A stretch of DNA of 64,000 bases from Epiperipatus broadwayi (Eukaryota; Onychophora; Udeonychophora; Euonychophora; Peripatidae), in NCBI GenBank assembly GCA_028023455.1, contig JAQFVV010006271.1, positions 1,001,795 to 1,065,794 on the forward strand. Direction: 5' to 3'. Positions 37,568-48,643 of this stretch are shown piece by piece. The notes below the pieces were generated by a model, which saw nothing but the letters and a program-made list of their open reading frames with translations, was not told the DNA's origin and did no database searches. Position 1 is the first letter of the stretch, and the number at the start of each line of letters is the position of its first letter. Made by a program: the position numbers and the translations under genes.

Positions 37568-37799
37568 TTTTTTTTTTTTTTAAGTGTCATAGCATCGGCC
37601 GGGACGCGAACCCGCAACCCGTGCAACTGCAAGGCAGTCGCGCTGACCTCTCAACCACCAATACAAGACAAAAATTGGAAGGCCTACAGCACTCAGGGTT
37701 CCCAGGCGGTCACCCATCCAAGTATTAACTGAGCCTAACGTTGCTTAACTGCGGTGATCGGACGAGAACCTGTGTATTCAACGTAGTATGACAATAGGC
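37568..37799 (-). mobile_element. 5S rRNA-tRNA chimeric SINE
   Basis: On the minus strand the element starts with a 118-bp sequence closely matching animal 5S rRNA (37799-37682). It continues through a short linker (TTCCAATTTTTGTCTTGTAT) into the same tRNA-like module as copies 1 and 3 (B box GGGTTCGCGTCC), and ends in poly(A) (T run 37568-37581). Two Pol III promoter types are thus joined in one element. SINEs with 5S and tRNA heads are known in animals (the MetaSINE group, for example); membership is inferred, since I cannot compare central domains here. Confidence 0.8.
37682..37799 (-). pseudogene. 5S rRNA-derived module of the SINE
   Basis: Minus-strand landmarks of 5S rRNA: GCCTA start, TTCTCGTCCGATCACCG, AGTTAAGCAACGTT, TACTTGGATGGGTGACCGCC, TGGGAAC, and GTGCTGTAGGC at the end. 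The internal promoter region (A box, intermediate element, C box) is recognisable. Differences from a functional gene and its fusion to a tRNA-like unit and poly(A) mean that it is a SINE head, not a 5S gene. Confidence 0.85.
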
Positions 37800-38256
37800 A
37801 ATAAATTTGTTAAATGCACTTTTTTAAATATAACTATTGAAAAACATTTGTTGGTAAATATATTTATAAAAAATATTTTTAGTTCAAAGATTGAGCCAAT
37901 GAGACCAAGTGAATGCAATGAGATAATTGGTTAAGAGTGTAGTAATTAATTAAAGAAATATAGTCAACAGTACATAAATATAGTTGCGCAATGATGATAA
38001 CACATGTTTAATAGTTATTTAGGATTTAGTTTTTAAAATAATTTTAACATTCTTAGTATGTCTGGTAAAAGAATATTGCAAATACAAGAATCAGAAAAAG
38101 AATGCGATATTCAGAAACAAAGGAGGGTTTTTTTATAAATATCTAAAAAAATGATTGCTTACATTTAAATTAATAATACATTTATTTTTTCTCCCTAATT
38201 ATTTCCCACTTTCTGTAAAAACTATACTTTATAATTATTTGCCATTACATTATGAA

Positions 38257-38360
38257 TTTTTTTTTTTTTAAGTGTCATAGCATCGGCCGAGACGCGAACC
38301 CGCAACCCGGGCAACTGCCTGCTAGTGCAAGGCAGTCGCACTGACCTCTCGACCACCATA
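38257..38360 (-). mobile_element. tRNA-derived SINE, copy 3 (no 5S module)
   Basis: Same module as 36028-36138: GGTCGAGAGGTCAGTGCGAC and GGGTTCGCGTCTCGGCC on the minus strand, GATGCTATGACACTT, then poly(A) (T run 38257-38269). The 5S head is absent. Target duplications are not clear. Confidence 0.75.
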
Positions 38361-39019
38361 ATGCTGTTATTTAGATTTTATGATCAAACATATTGAAGCG
38401 TAGATTAACATCATGGCTTTTGCTATAAAATAGATTTTCTAAAGGAAAGGGACGGCAAAATATGGTATTGCAAAAAGCAGCAAAATTTCTAAAGGTCGCC
38501 CTGGGTATAAATTATAGATTTGGCTTTATCCTATTGAATGAAAAACAGCCTTATGACATGCTGGTCAGAATAACCTCACTCATAATTTCAGGCTGGGAAT
38601 AAAAATTGAAATCATTTTCAGTTTCCAAACAAATTGAAAGATTTTAATTTTTGTAATTAGTCAACCAAGATAGGCATTTTATTAGTGTTTGGATAATGGG
38701 TATTTATGTATATTTAATAAATGGTAAAACAAGAATGTAAAACTGCTAAATCATTATTACGCTAGTGATCTGACCAATTTCTTTTGGGAGGGCTAGTGGA
38801 AAGCCTCTAATAAACTATTTATAATCTGTTTTATCTTTATATTTAATCGAATGAAAAAAAAAAACATTTATTTATATCTATGTAATAACTGATACATATT
38901 GCGTATGTACGTAAAGATCAGAGGGGTGATAAGCAAAACAATAAAAAGCAACGCGCTGTGAAAAGCACGTTCCAATTAAAATAATATTAAAAAAAATCTT
39001 GGAATTTACCGCTTTAACT
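38361..39019. other. Upstream region of the methyltransferase-like gene
   Basis: About 660 bp without other features. The frame is open from 38945 but has no ATG before 39020. I see no confident TATA box or splice acceptor; a 5' UTR intron cannot be excluded (a possible AG acceptor lies near 38947). Confidence 0.45.
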
Positions 39020-40672
39020 ATGTTGTTTCGCTATTTTAAGTGTACTTTTTCGTTATTACTTATTGCTATAATCGTATATTTTTTCATAGAATTTCAGTTA
39101 TTGCCAGCTGTATATTCTCACCTCGTGGATATTGTTTATAACTTTAAGCCACTGTTTAAGCATTTTGATACTGAAAGGCCAGATATGCATATGCGCAATG
39201 AACCTATTAGTTTATTACCTCTAAAGACCCCTCTTTTGGCCATGCCAAACTCATCTGCCGAAATGATGAGACTTAAAATATTTTTGGGAAGTATGCAATA
39301 TAATTGTAATGAAATTGTACCATTGGGGAAAAATCCTCTTTGGTATATTTGTATTGATTCCAATGGAGGAATAGACTTGACAAAAACAAATGTTTTCTCT
39401 ATAAGACATTCTGCTCAATATAATCTTTCAACGTATTCATTCGAAGACGAATTAGTTAAAAACCATGACGCAAATGTAAAAATTCTGCATAGCGCAAATA
39501 TAACTGAAGAATATGAAGTCCCTTCATTGAATACTTACACCATTTATAATCATAAAGTGAAGGAAGCCACTTTTAATAAAAATGGATATTCTTTATATAA
39601 TCTAGCTAATGAGAACATTGATATATTAAAAATTGAAATTTTAGGATCACAGTATCAAGTTTATCATGACTTACTTTATCTAAACTTACTATCTACAATT
39701 AAACAACTTCATTTACAAATACAATTAGAGAGTTTACCTTTTCATGCTGAATTGTTATATAACTGGTATATGCTATTGTACGATACTTTTACTAAAGCTT
39801 ATTTTAGAATGTATTATTCCACGATGTCATCTTTTAATGGACGCTGTACAGAAATGCCACTTAAAAACTGTGTTATTTATACATCATGGATTTTTATTAA
39901 AAATCCCTTAATCATGGTGATACCCCCACCAGTTGGACTCGGAACAGCAGATGAAGAATTTGTTCGATTTGTTAAATACATAATCACTCCACATATAATA
40001 TGTCCAAACAAACAGCAAAGAGGAGGATCCTTTAAAGCTCACAACACAATACTTGATGGAGACAAATTTGTGTGCTACGGAACCAAGTACAGCATTAAAA
40101 AACCGTGTCTAGTTTATTCATTTGGAATTAATAGAGATTGGTCATTTGATGAATCCATGGAACGGCTAGGTTGCGAAGTTTATTCTTTTGACCCTAGTAT
40201 TGGTCTGGAAAATCATAATCATAGCGCGAATATTAGATTTTATAACTTGGGACTTGGAAACAATAATGAAATTATTGGACGTGGAAATAAAACTTGGAAC
40301 GTGAAAAAATTATCATCCATAAAAAAATTATTAGGACATGAGAATAGAACTATTGATTTTCTTAAAGTAGATATTGAGTGGATGGAATGGACTGTATTGC
40401 CAAACATATATCAAGAAGGGCTTCTAAAGTATGTTAATCAATTCGCTTTTGAAACTCATAATGCTTGTTTCCCTAAAAGTGATATAAAATTTAAAAAATT
40501 TTATGCCTTGATGTTTATGCTTGAAGTTCTAGGATTTAAAATGTATCACACTCATCAAGCCCCAGTTTATACAAAAATGCATGCCTATGATGACCACACC
40601 ATAGCCAACATGAAATGTCGTTATTTTCTGTATGAACAAGCTTGGATAAAAACAAAAGATGTTTTTTTCTAA
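39020..40672 (+). CDS. Single-exon membrane-anchored methyltransferase-like protein (FkbM / METTL24-like)
   Basis: An intact 550-aa frame in one exon. The first in-frame ATG is at 39020; the seven codons upstream lack an ATG start. Residues 7-25 (KCTFSLLLIAIIVYFFIEF) form one membrane segment after a short basic N-terminus, predicting a type II topology in the secretory pathway. Several N-X-S/T sites follow (NSS, NIT, NHS, NRT, NKT). The C-terminal third looks like a class I, SAM-dependent methyltransferase of the FkbM/METTL24 type: LVYSFGINRDWSFD (about residues 364-377), CEVYSFDPS (about 382-390), and IDFLKVDIEWMEWTVL (about 446-461), then a QFAFETHN strand. Residues 30-310 have no fold I recognise. 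Substrate unknown. It is the only intact non-transposon gene in the window; the lack of introns fits either this family's habit in some invertebrates or an old retrocopy. It ends with TAA at 40670-40672, followed at once by ATTAAA, and by AATAAA near 40868. Confidence 0.8.
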   Translation: MLFRYFKCTFSLLLIAIIVYFFIEFQLLPAVYSHLVDIVYNFKPLFKHFDTERPDMHMRNEPISLLPLKTPLLAMPNSSAEMMRLKIFLGSMQYNCNEIVPLGKNPLWYICIDSNGGIDLTKTNVFSIRHSAQYNLSTYSFEDELVKNHDANVKILHSANITEEYEVPSLNTYTIYNHKVKEATFNKNGYSLYNLANENIDILKIEILGSQYQVYHDLLYLNLLSTIKQLHLQIQLESLPFHAELLYNWYMLLYDTFTKAYFRMYYSTMSSFNGRCTEMPLKNCVIYTSWIFIKNPLIMVIPPPVGLGTADEEFVRFVKYIITPHIICPNKQQRGGSFKAHNTILDGDKFVCYGTKYSIKKPCLVYSFGINRDWSFDESMERLGCEVYSFDPSIGLENHNHSANIRFYNLGLGNNNEIIGRGNKTWNVKKLSSIKKLLGHENRTIDFLKVDIEWMEWTVLPNIYQEGLLKYVNQFAFETHNACFPKSDIKFKKFYALMFMLEVLGFKMYHTHQAPVYTKMHAYDDHTIANMKCRYFLYEQAWIKTKDVFF

Positions 40673-41479
40673 TTAAAAAAATAGCAAGCACTCGCACTTT
40701 TAGCTGCTTTTGGATACCGCTTGGATAAATATACTTTGTTCATATATAACTTAAAATTTTCAATCAGTTTGCAAGGTTGATTGACTTCTAAATTTGTATT
40801 GACCTGACATTTATATTGATCTTTTTGTAGATTTCTTGAGTTCACATTTATTGATGGGTGAAGCAAAATAAAATATGTCATGGCAAATTTAGTAAATATG
40901 TGAGTTAAGTGAAGTAAATTGGATTGCTGTTACGCTATAGAAATCTTATGATACATTAGTATAAAATGTAGCATTATAGATAATAATTAGGTATTATTAG
41001 GTTAGTAAAATTTATTATTTTATTTAAACTAGTAATAGAAACATTATTATTTATAGCACATTATTACTATATATTTATGTAAGTTATCATTTTTGAAAGG
41101 AAATTATCTTTTCACTATAGAATAAGCCTCACTGTAACTTATACTTTTGATAGAGGTAATAAAAGGTGTCTTACTTATATATGCAATAAATCAGATTTTC
41201 AGATTGTTCAACACAGCCATCATTTTGAAAATTTTGTAAACCATTTCTAAATGTAAACACTTACAGGATCCCTCTTTCATTAGGCAATCGATTAATCTCA
41301 GCCAGTCTGGAGGCTTGGAACAGCTGAATCTCCAGGTCAGAAATGATAAATGATATATGCATATATGGGTGTACCATGCTTATTACTTATTTAGCTTTAA
41401 AGCTTGAATATACTTGCCTTATAATAACTGAAACACACAGGCTTATTATATACCTGTATCTATATATGTAATATATAGG
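40673..41479. other. 3' flank of the methyltransferase-like gene
   Basis: Possible polyadenylation signals are ATTAAA at 40673 and AATAAA near 40868. No other feature is seen up to the repeat at 41480. Confidence 0.45.
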
Positions 41480-41905
41480 GCGTATGACTGCCAACTCCTT
41501 GTATATGTATTAAATGGATTATGTCCTGTACATGAAGGGTCAGATTGACCTTAGGTCAAAATGGGTGTGATAAGAATCTCGACCTCAGGATGGCCTTTGA
41601 ACATTCCATCATTAGATTTTCAATTGGATGGATGGTTGAAAAGTTGGAGGGTGGAGTAGATTGAAACCTGTCCATTAAAGTATGAGGTTTGGCTATCTTA
41701 ATATATATCTGAGCACTTATAGCATATATGTGTGGAGATGGTAATCTGGACCAACTGATGATTACTGGTTTAGCATGAAATACATATATTGGTGATTATT
41801 TATCTTCTCGACATATATGTGTTCAAGTGTATCAGTGTTATGAGATAGTGTGGAGAGTGGTGGGTCCTGTGAAAGTCTGTGCTCATATACCGTATATATT
41901 GCCTT
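41480..41905. repeat. Foldback/SINE-like family, copy (paralogue of 18030-18475)
   Basis: Matches 18030-18475 nearly end to end (ATTAAATGGATTATGTCCTG, TTCAATTGGATGGATGGTTG, GTGAAAGTCTGTGCTCATAT). Its right third is the arm sequence of the foldback elements at 32195 and 33715. Confidence 0.6.
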
Positions 41906-42442
41906 ATAATAGTGTTCAGTGTTTTAGTACAATATCACGCAAGAATCACACAGAGTTGGAATTATTTCTATTTTCATTATAACACTCAGTAGAACAAGAA
42001 GTATCATACGGTAAGACCAATTATGAATAAAAACACAACCTCTCTTTATTATCTCAAAAAGATAAATTATAAAATGTTATGAAATTCTGAATTGCAAAGC
42101 ATGACAACAAAAACTGTGCAAATGATATATCAGGATGTGCATGAATTCCTCAGGATAGTTTGAATCTTATTTATATTAGGCACATTTTACTTGCTTTATT
42201 TGGATATTATACAAAATATTGTAAATTAGTTAAATATTGATCTAATATTGAATACTTAAATACATGTATTCATAAAAGTATATCATATATTTTTATAAGG
42301 GATCCATTATTTAATTGGTTATGTGAAAAATATGTATTTAACCATTGACTATTGTACTGAATATCACATTTTGGATTTTTTAACACATATCTCATTTAAT
42401 AATCTATTGACTATCATTTCTGATGTGGAAATTCAGTATTTC

Positions 42443-42476
42443 AAACTTACTATAATCATCTGATTATAGTAAGTTT
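42443..42476. repeat. Perfect 16-bp-arm hairpin
   Basis: AAACTTACTATAATCA, a TC loop, then TGATTATAGTAAGTTT. The arms are perfectly complementary. It lies about 5 bp before the first sequence attributable to the LINE on its right. Confidence 0.85.
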
Positions 42477-42479
42477 TAC

Positions 42480-45030
42480 TTGGAATACATATATGAGAAA
42501 GAGGGAGGTCTAAGAGTTTTTACATCAAGAGAAAATAAAAAATAAATGTAATTAAAAAATGAGAATTAGTAAAAGTGTAAAAGAGAGGAAAGAAGCATGC
42601 AGAAAATATAAGTGTGCTATTAAGAACAAGGAAAGTGAAAAAGATATTAATGCTAAAAGTATTTAGAAAAGAAGTTGGCTAAAATAAATAATTATAAAGA
42701 ATGAAATTGAATAGTAAATTGTTGAAGATATTATAAAAGTGGAAGAGATGGGAGTAAAAAAATTTGGAATTACATTAAAAGGAGAAATGTAGGGGAAAGA
42801 GAGATAGTATTACTAGATGATAAGGGAGTAGTGTGTAGCTCTAGAGAAACTTTGAGAGAATCTTAAATAGATAAGTAATGGATATAGAAAAGATGTTAGA
42901 TGTGAAGGATAGAGTGATAGAAAACATGAAAGCATATAGTAATGGAATATTAGGTTTACAAAAAATGAACTAAATGAGGTAGAGAAAAAATTGAAAAGTG
43001 GAAAGACAAGAGGTTTAGATGGATGGGCAGCAGAGATAGTAATGAATTTAGGATGTAGGGCAAAAGTAAAATTATCCTGTTTTAATAAGAGGGCACAGAA
43101 TAGAGTTTTTCCGAATAGTTGGAATAATACAAGAGTAAGATTATTATTTAAAGGAAAGAGTAAGGATCATAGAAAGTTAAATAATTATAGACGATAGTTG
43201 TAACATCAGTTTTGAATAAAGTTTTTTCATATATGATGGCTGGAAGAGTTGTAAAATGGATGGAAGGGAATAATGTAGTGAGGGAAATGCAAGGAGATTT
43301 TAAATTAGATAGGCGTATAGTAGATAGTTTATTTGTAGTTACACAACTTATGGATATGAGTAGGAATTCACGTAGACATTTATATAAGAGTTTTATAGAT
43401 ATAGAGAAGACATATAATAGAGTTAATAAAAATAGATTATGGATAAGTTTAGCAAATTTGGGAATGGATGAAACTTTAGTGGATATAATTAAGAAATTAT
43501 ATGAAAATAATTACTACGTATATCACTTAGGGAATATAGAATCAGTTAAAGTTAAAAATGGGCTAGGATTAAGGCAAGGATGCCCTATGTCATCTATTTT
43601 GTTTTTGTTGTATTTGAGTGAAATGGAAAGAGCAATAGAAAGATTAGGAAGAGGGATAGAGGTGCCGTTAATAGGTAGTAAGGGAGTATATATTTTGTCA
43701 GGTCTTTTTTTTTGCGGATGATATATTTTGTGAGCACAAAGAAAAAAGATATAGAATTTATGTTGAGAATATGTGCAAGGGTAGGTAAAGTGATGGGGTT
43801 TAAATTTAGTGAAGAAAAATCAAATATAATGATAGTTAATACTGGGGAAAGAGAAGATATAAAATTTTTATTGGGGGATATAAAGTTAAGTGTGGTGAAT
43901 AGACATAGTTATTTGGGAATTATCTTAAGTAATCAGAAAAATTGTTTGGATGAATGGGGAAAAATGATAAATAAATAAAAAAAAAGAAAGGGATTGATAA
44001 AGAAATTAACAGTGTTTTCATATAATAAATATGATGTTGCTAGAATTATATGGAAGGGAGTTGCAGTAGCAGGGTTAACATATGGTAATGATGCATTATG
44101 TGTTAGTAAAGGGGTATTAGACTATTTAGAAAAAGTACAAAGAGGTGTAGAAATATATGCATTGGATGCAGATGTATGGATAGCAAGGGAGGCAATTCAA
44201 GGAGAATTGGGATGGTCAAAGTTTTTATATGAGAAATGCAAAAAGTAAAATGAAAATGTTTGGTAGATTGCAGTTTATGGATAATAAAAGAATAGCCAAA
44301 ATAGTATTTAATTGGGTTACAAGTAAAGGGTAGGCAACAAGATGCGTGAGAAAAGTAATGCGGTATGCAAAAGATTAGAATAAAGAATTTATATCAGTAT
44401 ATTTGTACAAAAGATGGGAGGATTGTTGAGTGTTACAGTGGTAAGGAATGTGATAAAAGAATAGATTTATTAATAAAGAATAGGGAGTTAGAGAGACAGA
44501 GACCTAGTATGGAGAGTAAAAAGAGTTTAAATATATATAGAAGTAAACAGAATATTAGGTGCGAGTTAATATATGATAATGGTAAGAAAAGTAGTTTATT
44601 ATTTAAGGCTAGAATGGGATATTTAGCAACAAGAGAATATACATGTAAATGGAAAAATATGGGTGATTTAGTTTGTAAATTGTATAAGGAAGGAATAGAA
44701 AATATTAGGCATTTGTTAATTGAATGTAAATGCTTGAAAATAGAAAGGGTACAAATAATGAAGTTATGGAAGAATAAATATGAAAAAAGTGATTATACAG
44801 AAAGTTGATTATTGATTTTTATGTTGGGTTTGGGAAAAGATAAGGGGAATTTAGATATAAAGGTTATAGGGTTAACAAAGATTATGTTGTGGAAATGGGA
44901 TGGAGCAGAATATGGGAAAATTTAGAGTGGGAAATGGAAGATAAAGTGGCTAACAGGTTTATCTGGGCATTGTTGTTGAGAGATTCCCGACTCCGTTTAA
45001 GGAGAAGCCACAGTGCATAACATCACATCA
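42480..45030 (+). pseudogene. Decayed non-LTR retrotransposon (LINE), RT and C-terminus
   Basis: Fragments in order: WNYIKRRN and VLLDDKGVV (about 42755-42835), KTRGLDGWAAEIV and LLFKGKSKDHRKLNNY (42991-43197), then the RT palm with SFIDIEKTYNRVNKNRLW and GLGLRQGCPMSSILF (43212-43721). The FADD motif is broken: a T run at about 43704-43712 shifts the frame exactly before GCGGATGAT. Downstream frames (43712-43978, 43994-44248, 44365-44808) carry RHSYLGIILS, AGLTYGNDALCVSK and a terminal ENIRHLLIECKCLK segment. The 3' tail is a CATCACATCA-type repeat. The endonuclease region is missing or unrecognisable. Clade not assigned. Same family as 34690-35556. Confidence 0.75.
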
Positions 45031-46915
45031 AAAATTTATATAGTAGGCAGATACTTCTTTATAATATTCCATTTTTATTCGATCGATATGCCCTAATCAC
45101 TAAGCTCAAGGAGTAACTGAGATTTAATGATATATTTAATTTTAAACACATTTTTAATAAAGAAAAAAGATAATAAAATAAATCATTGCCAGTAATAATC
45201 ACACAAACATTTATTTACGCACATATAAATTTGAGGAATAAATATTTAATATTGCTCAAGTTTGTTTTTATTATTATTATTTTTAAACTTAAATTCTGTT
45301 ATTTTAATAAGTTTGCACAGATGGATATTTTATACACTTTAATATTTTGATAAACGTAAATTATGCATTTATATACTCGATTCTCTTTTTAACTCCAGGC
45401 TACAAGTTTGCATCCAAACCAACACCAGCTTATTGATATACTGAAATGGTCAATGCAAAATAAGGATGTTAGCATACAAAAAACCATGCTGACAGGAATG
45501 TGCATCTGTAACATGATATCATTAAAAAAAGGAATGACTCTCATCCAGTACATGAATGTACATGTCATTTGGAAAATATATATATTAGGCATGCTCTATA
45601 ATGGGGATTGTGGTCTTGGTCATCTTACTATCACCACCCAGAGTGCAAGGAGATTAATGGTGCAGGGAGCACATCTATGTCCATTGGGAACCCAATGGCT
45701 AGACTTTTGGTCATGTGTTCAATTGGTATAGTGCCCTGATGCTAACATGGTACAAGGGAATGAGAATCCAAATGCATCCCCTCACACCACATTGACATAA
45801 AACACCTGTATATACACAGACTATCACTGATCCAACTAGAAGACAAATAGTCTGGAATTAACCCACTTAAACTATCATAATCTTATGAATCTATGCAGCC
45901 ATTTATGCCCACTTTTAAATTTAATACAAGTTAATAATTTAGTTAAGCAAAACAACAAAAACATAAAATAAATTATAACAGAAAAGTGAAAAATAGAAAT
46001 TATTGATTAGCAAACTTAATACATAAATAAAAAGATTATTAACTGACTTTGAGTCCTATCGCTGGTCAGATAAGAGTTTAATTAGAAGTTACTATTAGGT
46101 TACTAATTGGAAGTTTGTTTAAAATATCTAAAAGTTCACAATGAATGTCAGTTTATACTTCCCATTTAATCTTGATGACTGCTCCGGATTTCAGCAGGTG
46201 TCTAGAGATCCTTGGTAATGTCCTTTTTTATTGCTTTCTTTGGAGATATATCACTATATATCATCCTTTTAGGAACTATAAATTTGGAGGCTGCCTCAGC
46301 TAGTGCACAATGGGAAATTACTTGGTCTGCAATGTGGCTGTAGTTCAAGCATCAATAGTCAATTCATTTTTCTAAGTAAGTAGATAGGTCCTAATAATTT
46401 GATACTTTCATCTTTTATAATTTCTGGTCTCTCTTATCAGGAACTCTCCAGAGTGATCACACATGATGTCATTTGTTCGTATAGGTCTAGATGTTTTCCT
46501 TTCTGGCCAGTGCATGGCTTGGTGCTTACATTGGTCAATCTTCTTTAGAGTGGGAAACACAATCCTTAATTTATATCTCTTATCTGACTTTTCAATCATT
46601 TAAGTGCCCCAAGGGCTAGTTTGCTTTAGATGTAAGTAATAGAACAATCATTTCCATTCACTAAAATTAGAAACTATTTAACATTTGTCTATTTTCTTTT
46701 ATATTACTTTTTAACAAAACTACTAATTTTTAGATCTTTACTTTTTTTAAATTTTTTAAATAGTTTTCCATCCATGCGAATAAGTATTTTAATTTTCTTT
46801 TACATTAAAAAAAATCAATTTTATTTACGATTCATTTCCTCCTTTTATTTATGATTCATTTCCCCCTTTTATTTTAGTTTTAAAATAATGTAATGGCATA
46901 TGGCATACCGTTACA
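45031..46915. repeat. LTR-like dispersed repeat, family B, copy 2
   Basis: Starts within the family at AAAATTTATATAGTAGGCAG (equivalent to about 1814 in copy 1), directly after the LINE 3' tail, and ends ACCGTTACA at 46915. The first 90 bp of the family are absent at this side, so the LINE insertion or a deletion removed or displaced them. No coding frame of note; the 107-codon open stretch at 45408-45731 shows no domain. Confidence 0.55.
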
Positions 46916-47660
46916 ATATGAAATACGGCTGGTTACATACATATTTTAACTTTTTGATTAGTTATCCAGTGTAAAAATGGCATATAAAATATAATTTATA
47001 CTTCCAAAATTTTAAACAAAATTTTAAATTTATAATTTAGATAGTAGTAGCACTATAAACTTGGGGTATTACAGAAATAAATGACTTAAAATATAGGATT
47101 TAAGATGGAATTCTGTAGAGATTTAATAATTGTTTTTATTTATAATCATTTATAAATATAATCTACTCCAAAAAAATAGAGGTCAATCTAAATAAATATT
47201 CGTTACTGAAACATTTGACTTTTTTTTAATGCTAAAAATCTAAAATTGTAGTTAATGAAAGAAGGAACAATTATTTACTTCAAAATAAGAATTGATTTTG
47301 AAATTATTGCAATTATAATATTTTGTAAAGAAAAATATTTATTCTTAAATTTTATATTTAAATTTATATAATAGTGTCATTTATTATTAAAGATGGTCAG
47401 ATCTGAAATTTGGTCTTAAAGTAATGATTTACATTAATTTCTTTCATAAAATATTTATTTTATTATTGATTTCAAGTATTTTCAAATAGAGAAAAAAAGT
47501 TAAGAATTATACAAGTTGGTTTGGGAAGTAAACCAATCAAAATTAAGGAAATAGTTTGCTGATATTAATTATTGCTGATTTTTAAAAAAAAAGACAGACA
47601 GCAGATGATTTGAGAGGAGATTCAAGAAACTTAAAAAACAGAAAGCTGTTTTAATATATG
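46916..47660. other. AT-rich intergenic DNA, no gene seen
   Basis: About 745 bp with only short A or T runs. Confidence 0.6.
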
Positions 47661-48273
47661 TGTTATGTTTGGTCTGGATTACAACCCAATTTACAGAAAT
47701 AATACTAAGATAAGTATTACTATTAATATATTTATTATATCTACAAATATATACAATACAATATACAGTATATATACAAATGAATATTTACAATGTTGAA
47801 TATTGTAGTTCAATGTAAACTCTGGGTTCTGCCTACTGCTTCCAGCTACACCTGATGGCTTGCTTCACAGTTAGGGTGTATGGCTCTTCAAGCTGTACAA
47901 GACAGCTTGCCTTGAGCCTAGAGTGGTCTTAGCAGCATCCAGTCTCTGTGGGACTTGCCTAGCTGTGTAGACTAAATAGCATAGTGCTATCAATGGGAAT
48001 ACTTGCTGTTTTTCAGGTTAGCAGAGATTCCCTGGGAGAATACAAAGAGTCTTTTCAGGTTAGACAGATGTTCTTCCCTGATTCTTACAAAAGGCTGACT
48101 ATTTATACCCAGATCTTCGGATTCAGCAAGCATTGTTGCTTATTGACCTGTAATAATCATTGGCTATGTTTTTATCTATACATCAGCCTATTGGCCTGTG
48201 GCAAACAATGCTTAATTTGATCAGATGAGGCATCTGGAATAGTCCACTTCTGAGAGAAGGGAGGACTATAACA
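47661..48273 (-). repeat. 3' LTR of the Ty3-type element
   Basis: 613 bp, direct partner of 52556-53186. It lacks an approximately 20-bp segment (CCTGACCTTATTGAAAACC) present in the other LTR near 53008-53026. It contains the conserved TATA-like CTATTTATACCC at 48099-48110. Confidence 0.9.
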
Positions 48274-48284
48274 TCCCTTTCCCT
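48274..48284 (-). promoter_or_regulatory. Polypurine tract
   Basis: AGGGAAAGGGA on the minus strand, immediately before the TGTTATAG start of the 3' LTR. Confidence 0.8.
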
Positions 48285-48643
48285 GGCTGAAATTTATCCC
48301 TAGAGAACATAGTCATGCAGGTGTGCTGGTGGATCACTAATGCACTTTGGTGCTGGTGCTGGTTTGCTGTCATCTTCAGTTTGTTGGTCTTCCTTGCTTG
48401 TACTGCATGTCTCTGGAGCTTCATTTCTTGTGGCTGCATCAGTATAATAACAGTCTCAGTTGATCTTGATGGCGATAATGTTGACATCCATCTGATGTTT
48501 CCACTAAAATAGTGTGAAGTCCTTTTTGTTGAATTATGACTGCTGGGATCCATTTAATGGATCCACTATACATTCTGCATAGAACATTAGTCCCTATTTG
48601 TAATTTGGTAGTTTTGTCCTTTCCTTGTTTTTCATCATTTGGC

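Noticed and set aside
37682-37799. A genuine 5S rRNA gene
   Set aside because: It differs from the animal 5S at several positions, is joined to a tRNA-like module and ends in poly(A), as a SINE does; no T-run terminator follows directly after the 5S part on its strand.
38999-39019. TTG start seven codons before the ATG of the methyltransferase-like gene
   Set aside because: Animal genes rarely start at TTG, and an ATG follows directly before the membrane segment.
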